Source: Allgaiera indica
Lineage (GTDB): Bacteria > Pseudomonadota > Alphaproteobacteria > Rhodobacterales > Rhodobacteraceae
DNA: 64,000 bases
Direction: 5' to 3'
NCBI RefSeq assembly: GCF_900106675.1
Contig: NZ_FNOB01000006.1
Location: forward strand, 124,001 to 188,000
Shown here: positions 57,571 to 64,000 of the stretch, piece after piece
Numbering within the stretch: position 1 is the stretch's first letter
Layout of the letters: each line of letters begins with the position of its first letter
The notes under the pieces: generated by a model
The model's input: only the letters and a program-made list of their open reading frames with translations
The model's database searches: none
What the model was told of the DNA's origin: nothing
Made by a program: the position numbers and the translations under genes

Positions 57571-59096
57571 TGGCAACCAATTGGTTCGATAGGGCCATCG
57601 CCACGGTGGCGCCACGCACGGCGGCCCGCCGTGTGCTTGCCCGACAGGCGTTCGAGACTCTGGCACGGGGCTATGACGGCGCGGCGCGTGGGCGGCGCAC
57701 CGAGGGCTGGCGCGCGCCGGGCAGTTCCGCCGACACCGAGATCGGCATCGCCGGGGCGCTTCTGCGCGACCGGATGCGGGATCTCGTGCGCAACAACCCG
57801 CATGCCGCCAAGGCCGTGGCGGTGCTGGTCAACAACATCGTCGGCGCCGGCATCATGCCGCGCGCCGCCAGCGGCGATGACAAGCTGGACCGCACGGTGG
57901 ACACGCTCTTTGCCCGCTGGTCGGAGGCGGCCGATGCCGATGGCCAGCTCGACTTCTACGGGCTGCAGACGCTGATCTGCCGCGAGATGGTCGAGGCGGG
58001 AGAGGTCCTGGTGCGCCGCCGCTTGCGCCGATCCTCGGACGGGCTCCCGGTGCCGCTGCAATTGCAAGTGCTGGAAGCCGACTTCCTCGACGCCACGAAA
58101 TCCGGGGCTGTCGGCGCGGGACGGCTGGTCCAGGGCATCGAGTTCGACCCGCTCGGCAAGCGCCGGGCCTACTGGCTGCACGCCGAACATCCCGGCGATG
58201 CCCATGGCGCCTTGCGCGGTGGCACCAACAGCCGCCCGGTCCCGGCAACCGACATCGCCCATGTCTATGAAAAGCAGCGCACGCAGGCGCGCGGCGTTCC
58301 ATGGGGCGCGCCGGTGATCCGGTCCTTGCGCGATCTCGACGATTACGAGGTGGCCGAGATCGTGCGCAAGAAGACCGAGGCCTGTGTCACCGCAATCGTG
58401 TTTGGCGATGACGAGGCCCAGCAGGGCATCGCGCCCGCGGTGGTCGATGCCGATGGAAACCGGGTCGAGCAGTTCGAACCGGGCCTCATCGCCTATGCGC
58501 GGGGCGGCAAGGACATCCGGTTCAACCAGCCCGCCGCCACCGGCGGCTATGGTGAGTACAAGCGGGCCAGCCTGCACACGATCTCGGCCGGGTTCCGGGT
58601 GCCCTACGAGTTGCTGACCGGGGACCTGTCCCAGGTGAATTATTCCTCGATCCGGGCGGGGCTCGTGGAGTTCCGCCGGATGATCGACGCCGTCCAGTGG
58701 CAGCTCTTCATCCCGATGTTCTGCGCGCCGGTCTGGCGCTGGTTCACCGAGGCCGCATGGGCGGCGGGCCGGATCCCGACGCCCGACGTGCCGGTCGAAT
58801 GGTCGCCGCCGAAGTTCGAGGCGGTCGATCCGCAGAAGGACGCGATGGCGAACCTCTTGTCGATCCGCTCCGGCACGATAACGCTGGCGGAGGTGATCGC
58901 GCAACAGGGCCGCAACCCCGATGCGGTGCTGGCGGAGATTGCCGCCACCAACGCGAAACTCGACGCGCTCGGGCTGGTGCTCGACAGCGATCCGCGCCGC
59001 GTCACCAAGACCGGGAGCGCGCAGACGAGTGACCCGGTGAACGATCCTTCCGCCGACACAACGGCTGATTCGGCGCCGACAGACCAACAGGACTGA
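57570..59096 (+). CDS. Phage portal protein, lambda family
   Basis: This protein of 508 residues contains RDLVRNNPHAAKAVAVLVNN, LQVLEADFLD, GIEFDPLGKRRAYWLH and PYELLTGDLSQVNYSSIRAG, the lambda gpB portal pattern. The dodecameric portal is the DNA gate of the capsid. It is followed by a ribosome-spaced gap of 5 nt before the protease-capsid gene. Confidence 0.95.
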   Translation: MATNWFDRAIATVAPRTAARRVLARQAFETLARGYDGAARGRRTEGWRAPGSSADTEIGIAGALLRDRMRDLVRNNPHAAKAVAVLVNNIVGAGIMPRAASGDDKLDRTVDTLFARWSEAADADGQLDFYGLQTLICREMVEAGEVLVRRRLRRSSDGLPVPLQLQVLEADFLDATKSGAVGAGRLVQGIEFDPLGKRRAYWLHAEHPGDAHGALRGGTNSRPVPATDIAHVYEKQRTQARGVPWGAPVIRSLRDLDDYEVAEIVRKKTEACVTAIVFGDDEAQQGIAPAVVDADGNRVEQFEPGLIAYARGGKDIRFNQPAATGGYGEYKRASLHTISAGFRVPYELLTGDLSQVNYSSIRAGLVEFRRMIDAVQWQLFIPMFCAPVWRWFTEAAWAAGRIPTPDVPVEWSPPKFEAVDPQKDAMANLLSIRSGTITLAEVIAQQGRNPDAVLAEIAATNAKLDALGLVLDSDPRRVTKTGSAQTSDPVNDPSADTTADSAPTDQQD

Positions 59097-59101
59097 CGAA
59101 C

Positions 59102-61168
59102 ATGGACACGATGATCGAAATCCCGGCCCTGCGCCGGATGGCGGAGCTTGCGCCGAACTCGGCCGACACCGAGGCCCGCACCGTCGAGGTGATCTGGTCG
59201 GCGGGCGCCCGGGTCCGCCGGTCGACCCTCTTCGGCGAGCCCTATGACGAGGAACTGAGCCTCGATCCGGCCCATGTGCGGCTCGAGCGGCTGAACGCGG
59301 GAGCGCCGTTTCTGAAGGTGCACGAGATAGACACGCTGGATGCGGTGATCGGATCGGTGGTGCCGGGCTCGGCCCGCATCGAGAATGGGCGCGGCGTCGC
59401 GCAGGTGCGCATCAGCGAACGTGCCGATGTCGAACCGATCTGGCGCGATATCCAGGCCGGGCACATCCGGGCGGTTTCCATCGGCTACCAGGTGCACCGC
59501 TTTGAGGTCTCGAAGCCCGAGGCGGGCCGCGAGCTCTGGCGCGCGGTGGACTGGACGCCCTTCGAGGTCTCCGCCGTGCCCGTGGGCGCCGATCCCGCCG
59601 CGGGGTTCCGCGCCCGATCCCAACTTCACGATTGCGTCCTCCATCGCCGGGACGTGCAACCCACCACCACAGGAGCCATCCCGATGAGCGACAAGACCGA
59701 GACCCCGGCCAACGACGCCGCAACCCGCACCACCCCCCAGCCGATCGAACCGGTCGCGACCGAGGACACCGCCATGCCCGAACCGAAGACCCCCGCGACG
59801 GAGCTGCAAGCGGCTGCGGTCGAAACCCGTTCCCAGCCGAAACCGCAGAAGCCTGAGGTCACCCCGGCGCCTGACGCGGAAGCCGCCGCCACCCGGGCGC
59901 GCGAAGCGGAACGCAACCGCGTCTCCACGATCTACGATCTGGCCGGCCGCCTGAACCTCGAGCGCAGCTTCGCCGAGGATCTTGTGAAGCGCGGCACGGA
60001 TATCGACGAGGCCCGGCGCCTGATCCTCGATCAGGTGGCCGCGAAGTCCGAGGAAACCCGCACTTTCAGCCAGGTGTCGATCCCGCTCGGTGGCCGCGAT
60101 GAGGAGATCACCCGGCGCGAGGCCGTGGCCAATGCGCTTCTGCACCGCTACAGCCCGACGCTCTTCGAACTGGAAGATGCGGCGCGGCAATATCGCGGCA
60201 TGACGCTCCTGGAACTGGCCCGCGAGAGCCTCGGCAATGCCGGCGTGAACACGCGCGGTCTCTCGCGTGACGAGGTGGCAACGCGGGCGCTGCATTCGAC
60301 GTCCGACTTCCCCGAGATCCTGTCGGCCGTCACCAACAAGACGCTCCGGCAGGCCTACGAGGCTTATCCCCGCACCTTCATGCTGTTCTGCCGCCAGGTT
60401 CTGGCCACCGACTTCAAGGCCATGCACCGGGTCCAGCTTGGCGAGGCCCCGCAGTTGCTGGAGGTGGGCGAAAGCGGCGAGTTCAAGCGCGGCACGCTTG
60501 GCGAGAGCAAGGAAAGCTACAAGGTCAAGACCTATGGGCGCGTGGTCGCCATCACCCGCCAGACGCTGATCAACGACGATCTCGACGCCTTCACCCGTAT
60601 CCCGGCGATGTACGGCAACTCCATCGCCCAGCTGGAATCGGACGTGGTCTGGGGCATCATCACCGCGAACCCGGCCATGGCCGACGGCAATGCGCTGTTC
60701 CACGCCACCCACAAGAACCTCGCGGGCACCGGCGCGGCGCTCGACGTGACCACCGTCGGCGCGGCCCGCGCGGCCATGGCCAAGCAGACCGGCCTCGACA
60801 AGAAAACGGTCCTGAACGTGCGGCCTGCCTTCCTGATCGTGCCGGCCGCGCTGGAGTTGAAGGCCGAGCAGCTGGTCGCCCAGAACCTCGTGCCCGCCGC
60901 GACCGCCAGCGTCGTGCCGCAATCGATCCGCACGCTCACCCCGATCAGCGAACCGCGCCTCGATGCGGCCAGTGCCACCGCCTGGTACCTGGCGGCCAGC
61001 CCGAACCAGATCGACACCATCGAATACGCCTATCTGGAAGGCCAGCAGGGCGCCTATATCGAGACGCGCAATGGCTTCGACGTAGACGGCGTCGAGATCA
61101 AGTGCCGCCTCGACTTCGGCGCCAAGGCGATCGACTGGCGCGGTCTTTACAAGAACCCGGGCGCGTAA
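59102..61168 (+). CDS. Prohead protease fused to major capsid protein
   Basis: In this protein of 688 residues, residues 1-190 are a prohead protease domain (RTVEVIWSAGARVRR, FLKVHEIDTLDAVIG with histidine, AVSIGYQVHRFEV with serine, PFEVSAVPVGAD). A charged helical linker of about 190-290 follows, then the HK97-fold-like capsid (ATRALHSTSDFPEIL to the end). Self-cleavage would release the coat protein. Such fusions are known in some phages; separate genes are more common. Confidence 0.9.
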   Translation: MDTMIEIPALRRMAELAPNSADTEARTVEVIWSAGARVRRSTLFGEPYDEELSLDPAHVRLERLNAGAPFLKVHEIDTLDAVIGSVVPGSARIENGRGVAQVRISERADVEPIWRDIQAGHIRAVSIGYQVHRFEVSKPEAGRELWRAVDWTPFEVSAVPVGADPAAGFRARSQLHDCVLHRRDVQPTTTGAIPMSDKTETPANDAATRTTPQPIEPVATEDTAMPEPKTPATELQAAAVETRSQPKPQKPEVTPAPDAEAAATRAREAERNRVSTIYDLAGRLNLERSFAEDLVKRGTDIDEARRLILDQVAAKSEETRTFSQVSIPLGGRDEEITRREAVANALLHRYSPTLFELEDAARQYRGMTLLELARESLGNAGVNTRGLSRDEVATRALHSTSDFPEILSAVTNKTLRQAYEAYPRTFMLFCRQVLATDFKAMHRVQLGEAPQLLEVGESGEFKRGTLGESKESYKVKTYGRVVAITRQTLINDDLDAFTRIPAMYGNSIAQLESDVVWGIITANPAMADGNALFHATHKNLAGTGAALDVTTVGAARAAMAKQTGLDKKTVLNVRPAFLIVPAALELKAEQLVAQNLVPAATASVVPQSIRTLTPISEPRLDAASATAWYLAASPNQIDTIEYAYLEGQQGAYIETRNGFDVDGVEIKCRLDFGAKAIDWRGLYKNPGA

Positions 61169-61247
61169 CCCCGGCCATTCCTGACATCTGAACCCTGACG
61201 GGCGGTCCAACCGGGCCGCCCGTTTCCCTTTGCAAAGGATCCCGCAC

Positions 61248-61583
61248 ATGAAGAACTACGTCCAGCCCGGCAACACCATCACGCTCACCGCGCCCTATGC
61301 GGTCACCTCCGGCGACGGCCTGCTCGTCGGCTCCATCTTCGGCGTGGCCGCCGGGGACGCCGCCAACGCCGAGATCGTCGAGGTCGCGCTCACAGGTGTC
61401 TTTGATCTCAAGAAAGTCGCCTCTCAGGCCTGGTCCGCCGGTGACAAGGTCTATTGGGACAACACCAACAAGGAAGCGACCAAGACCGCCACGGCAAATA
61501 CCCTGATCGGCGTCGCCATCGAAGCCGTCGCTGGCGGCGCGGGCGACGTGATCGGCCGGGTGCGCCTGAACGCGAGCTTCTGA
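61248..61583 (+). CDS. DUF2190 capsid decoration-like protein
   Basis: This protein of 111 residues begins MKNYVQPGNTITLTAPYAVT, then GLLVGSIFGVAA and KVYWDNTNKEAT, the DUF2190 family, often annotated as RecA/RadA-like but located and shaped as capsid decoration proteins. AAAGGAT lies 7 nt before the ATG at 61248. The stop overlaps the next start by 1 nt. Confidence 0.87.
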   Translation: MKNYVQPGNTITLTAPYAVTSGDGLLVGSIFGVAAGDAANAEIVEVALTGVFDLKKVASQAWSAGDKVYWDNTNKEATKTATANTLIGVAIEAVAGGAGDVIGRVRLNASF

Positions 61584-61894
61584 TGACGGCGTTCTCCGCC
61601 GTCGTGGATGCGCTGTTCAATGACCCCAACATCGGCCGCGAAGCGATCTACACATCCGCTGGCGGCACGCCTGTTCTGGTGCGCGTCGTCGCCCGACAGG
61701 CCGATGCCATCACCGACTTTGGCGATGCGCGGCTCTGGTCGGAAACCACCCGTATCGACCTGCGCGTGGCGGAAGTGCCGACCCCGCGCCCCGGCGACCG
61801 GATCGAGATCGACGGCGAGGCCTTCCTCATCCAGGGCGAGCCCGTCCGCGACCGCGAGCGGCTGGTCTGGACTGTCGATCTGCGGCCAGCATGA
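61583..61894 (+). CDS. Head-tail connector protein
   Basis: This protein of 103 residues begins MTAFSAVVDALFNDPNIGRE and contains RIDLRVAEVPTPRPGDRIEIDGEAFLI, similar to phage head-tail stopper proteins. It is coupled to its neighbours (TGATG before, ATGA after). Confidence 0.78.
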   Translation: MTAFSAVVDALFNDPNIGREAIYTSAGGTPVLVRVVARQADAITDFGDARLWSETTRIDLRVAEVPTPRPGDRIEIDGEAFLIQGEPVRDRERLVWTVDLRPA

Positions 61895-62520
61895 AGCTGA
61901 AACTCGACATCACGCCCGACCTCGTCGCCGCCATGGCGGCCGAGGTGAAAGCGGGTGAGAAGGCCGTCACCGCCGCCATGCGCGAGGCCGGGACCGGGCT
62001 CAAGACCGCCTGGCGCGGCCAGATCACCGGCGCCGGGCTCGGGCGGCGGCTTGCCAACTCGATCCGGAGCCAGACCTACCCGAAGGCGGGCGAAAGCCTG
62101 AACGCGGCTGCGCTGGTCTGGTCCAAAGCCCCGGTCATCGTCGGCGCCCACGACACCGGCCCGCTGATCCGATCCCGCGACGGCTTCTGGCTCGCGATCC
62201 CGCTTCCCGCCGCCGGCAAGGGGCGGCGCGGGGCGAAGCTGACACCGGGCGAATGGGAGCGCCGCCGTGGCCTGCGCCTGCGCTTCGTCTATCGCCGGCG
62301 TGGCCCCAGCCTGCTGGTGGCCGACGGACGGCTGAACACCAAGGGGCTCGGCGTCGCTTCCCGCTCGAAGACCGGCCGAGGCCGCGCCACCGTGCCGATC
62401 TTCCTGCTGGTCCCGCAGGTCAAGCTGCCGAAGCGGCTGAACCTTGATCGGGACGCCGAGCGGGCGCTCGACAGCGTGCCGGGGCTGATCGTGGCGAACT
62501 GGCTCGAAACCCGCCTCTGA
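61891..62520 (+). CDS. Tail completion protein, DUF6441-like
   Basis: This protein of 209 residues begins MKLKLDITPDLVAAMAAEVK and contains AGLGRRLANSIRSQTYPKAG, LVWSKAPVIVGAHDTGPLI and WERRRGLRLRFVYRR. It is the intact version of the prophage A fragment at 18774. By position (after the connector, before the tail terminator) it acts in head-tail joining or tail completion. Confidence 0.85.
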   Translation: MKLKLDITPDLVAAMAAEVKAGEKAVTAAMREAGTGLKTAWRGQITGAGLGRRLANSIRSQTYPKAGESLNAAALVWSKAPVIVGAHDTGPLIRSRDGFWLAIPLPAAGKGRRGAKLTPGEWERRRGLRLRFVYRRRGPSLLVADGRLNTKGLGVASRSKTGRGRATVPIFLLVPQVKLPKRLNLDRDAERALDSVPGLIVANWLETRL

Positions 62521-62579
62521 AGCCCATGGTCGACAGCTTCCCCTTATTGGCATATATTGCCAATGAAGGAGAAAGCACC

Positions 62580-62837
62580 ATGGCCACGAGAAACGTCGTC
62601 CTCACCGAAAGCCAGTCCGCGCTGGTCGATCGCCTGGTCGCCTCGGGGCGATATCAGAACGCCAGCGAAGCCCTGCGCGCGGGGCTGCGGCTCCTGGAAA
62701 GCGAGGAGGCGCAACTCGACGCCTTGCTCGCGCGGCTCGAGAGCGGCCTCGACGAGGCCCGGCGCGGCGATCTGGCCGAGGGCTCGGGTGAGGACGCCAT
62801 CCGGCGGGCCTTCCGCGCCGCTCGGACCGCGCTGTGA
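62580..62837 (+). CDS. parD: ParD-type antitoxin
   Basis: This protein of 85 residues begins MATRNVVLTESQSALVDRLV, with SGRYQNASEALRAGLRLLE, a ribbon-helix-helix antitoxin typical of ParD. GAAGGAGAAAG precedes the ATG. It overlaps the toxin start by 4 nt (GTGA). Inserted among tail genes as an addiction module. Confidence 0.92.
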   Translation: MATRNVVLTESQSALVDRLVASGRYQNASEALRAGLRLLESEEAQLDALLARLESGLDEARRGDLAEGSGEDAIRRAFRAARTAL

Positions 62838-63169
62838 GCGGCAAGCCGTGGCGTCTGACGCGGGCGGCCGAAGCATCGCTCCTCGACATCGCGCTCTGGA
62901 CCATCGAGACATTCGGCCCGCGACAGGCCGAGGCCTATGAGGCCGACCTGATCGACCGCTGCGCGGCGATCGCGCAGGGCGAGGCGCCATGGCAGAGCTG
63001 CGCCAAGATCATTGATCCGCGCCTGCCCGAGGAACTGCGTTTCACCCGCTGCGGCGAGCATCTGATCGTGTTCCTGGATGAGCCCGACCGGGTGATCATC
63101 GTCGATTTCCTGCATGGCCGGCGCGATCTGCCCGCGCGGTTGACAGAGCTGGCGCGCCGGGACGACTGA
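62834..63169 (+). CDS. parE: ParE-type toxin
   Basis: This protein of 111 residues (GTG start) begins MSGKPWRLTRAAEASLLDIA, with FGPRQAEAYEADLIDRC and ELRFTRCGEHLIVFL...VDFLHGRRDL, the ParE/RelE fold that usually poisons gyrase. It forms a pair with the ParD gene. The module occupies the same slot as HigBA in prophage A. Confidence 0.92.
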   Translation: MSGKPWRLTRAAEASLLDIALWTIETFGPRQAEAYEADLIDRCAAIAQGEAPWQSCAKIIDPRLPEELRFTRCGEHLIVFLDEPDRVIIVDFLHGRRDLPARLTELARRDD

Positions 63170-63209
63170 CCGGACCCATCTAGACCCATCTCGACGCTCC
63201 GAGGCCTTG

Positions 63210-63629
63210 ATGCCCACCCCCCGCGAAACCATCCTCGCCGCCTTGCACGCGCGGCTCTCGGCGCTGCCCGCAACCGTCTTGCGCGGCGATGTCCTGCCCG
63301 AGCGCGTCCCGGCCGAGGGCCTGCTGATCCTGCGCGATGGCGAGCCGGGGGAGCCGGAGGTGACGCTGTCGCCGCTCGCCTACCACTACCAGCACCGCGC
63401 CGAGATCGAGGCGGTCGTGCAGGGCAGCGACCGTGATGGCGATTTCGATGCGCTTTGCGCCAGCATCGGTACGGCGCTCGCCGGTGACCGCACCTTGGGT
63501 GGGCTTTGCGACTGGGCCGAGGCGGAAGCGCCGCGGCCGGCCGATCTGCCGGTCGAGGGGGCGGCGAGCCTGAAGGCGGCTGTGATACCTGTCATCCTGC
63601 ACTACACCACGGCCGACCCCTTGGCCTGA
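63210..63629 (+). CDS. Tail terminator-like protein
   Basis: This protein of 139 residues begins MPTPRETILAALHARLSALP and contains GEPEVTLSPLAYHYQHRAEIE and SLKAAVIPVILHYTTADPLA. It is the intact counterpart of the gene split by IS256 in prophage A. Position before the tail tube gene suggests tail termination (gpU-like). Confidence 0.83.
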   Translation: MPTPRETILAALHARLSALPATVLRGDVLPERVPAEGLLILRDGEPGEPEVTLSPLAYHYQHRAEIEAVVQGSDRDGDFDALCASIGTALAGDRTLGGLCDWAEAEAPRPADLPVEGAASLKAAVIPVILHYTTADPLA

Positions 63630-63653
63630 CCGCAACAACCTCAGGAGAACACC

Positions 63654-64000
63654 ATGGCACGCGCCCAGGGGGCGCGGTCGCAGCTCGCGGCCGCGTTCGA
63701 GACGACCTATGGCACCGCGCCGGCCTCGGGCTTCATGCAGATGCCCTTCGCCAGCGCCTCGCTCGGGGCCGAGCAGCCGCTGCTGGCCTCGGAACTTCTC
63801 GGTTACGGCCGCGATCCGCTGGCCCCATTGAAGGACGCGGTGACGGCCGACGGCGCCATCACCGTGCCGCTCGACGCCGAGGCCTTCGGTTTCTGGCTCA
63901 AGGCGGCTTTCGGGGCGCCGACCACCACGGGCACCACGAACAAGACCCACACCTACAAGTCGGGATCGTGGTCGCTCCCGAGCATGGCGATCGAGGTGGC
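63654..64000 (+). CDS. Major tail tube protein (partial, runs off the window)
   Basis: The 115 codons seen begin MARAQGARSQLAAAFETTYG, with CAGGAG 8 nt upstream. They are very similar to the prophage A tail gene at 22427 (ASLGAEQPLL, SELLGYGRDPLAP, DAVTADG). This phage tail tube protein is the first gene of the tail module; the rest lies beyond the window. Confidence 0.88.
   Translation, partial: MARAQGARSQLAAAFETTYGTAPASGFMQMPFASASLGAEQPLLASELLGYGRDPLAPLKDAVTADGAITVPLDAEAFGFWLKAAFGAPTTTGTTNKTHTYKSGSWSLPSMAIEV

Larger units (their letters stand above)
36547..64000. mobile_element. Prophage B (continues beyond the window)
   Basis: A continuous run of phage genes covers integration (36547-38895), replication and recombination (38892-49979), DNA modification (50961-53301), packaging (54823-57361) and head-tail assembly (57361-64000 and beyond). 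All structural genes seen are open. The left limit is taken at the recombinase cassette next to truncated hsdM; att sites were not found and the right end is outside. Confidence 0.85.

Noticed and set aside
58640-61249. An 869-codon minus-strand open frame opposite portal and capsid genes
   Set aside because: The plus strand encodes portal and capsid with clear motifs; the minus frame is an artefact of GC-rich codon structure.

Overview
The window is a GC-rich, densely coded piece of an alphaproteobacterial genome, most likely Rhodobacterales. That placement is inferred from codon bias, the type II-C CRISPR system, DUF2924-linked serine recombinases and the phage gene families. It opens with the 3' end of ychF and a tRNA-Ser(GCU). 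A complete type II-C CRISPR-Cas locus follows. It has an array of 27 repeats and 26 spacers (591-2344, plus strand) closed by an intrinsic terminator, then cas2, cas1 and cas9 on the minus strand. A tracrRNA gene with a clear anti-repeat lies just upstream of cas9 and is transcribed away from it. Each repeat ends in an extended -10 box, so each spacer probably has its own promoter.

From about 7.1 to 22.9 kb lies a decayed prophage (A). It holds a four-gene serine-recombinase cassette, a P4-type primase-helicase, an excisionase-like HTH protein, a two-gene cargo module (a QueC-like enzyme and a protein starting Met-Gly), a ParB-methyltransferase, terminase small-subunit genes, and tail fragments. 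A resolvase gene sits where terminase large subunit, portal and capsid genes should be. A toxin-antitoxin pair, an IS256-family element with a 9-bp target duplication, and a bactofilin gene interrupt the tail genes. The major tail gene ends in an IS66 transposase fragment.

From 23.5 to 31.8 kb is a surface-glycan locus. A GT25 and a GT2 glycosyltransferase flank a minus-strand operon of seven coupled genes (rfbF, rfbG, an RfbC-like epimerase, a C-methyltransferase, an epimerase/dehydratase, a second methyltransferase, a CmcI-like protein). This suggests a CDP-linked, branched or methylated deoxysugar. An intact-looking IS66 element (32091-34546, 8-bp target duplication) follows, then remnants of a conjugation ATPase and a truncated hsdM.

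From about 36.5 kb to the window end is a second, apparently intact prophage (B). It has a paralogous recombinase cassette, then a minus-strand early block (helicase, ssDNA-binding-like protein, Sak4-like ATPase, sigma-like factor and two large unknown genes). A plus-strand block follows (Cas4-like nuclease, primase-helicase, RuvC-like resolvase, two DNA methyltransferases). The head and tail genes come next: terminase, portal, protease-capsid fusion, decoration, connector and tail genes, with a ParDE module among them. A and B are related phages, and B shows what A has lost.

The points most worth following are the QueC-like/Met-Gly gene pair carried by prophage A, the double-frame coding at the prophage B cytosine methyltransferase, the repeated regulatory or origin-like inverted repeats in both prophages, and the swapping of toxin-antitoxin modules at one fixed position among the tail genes.
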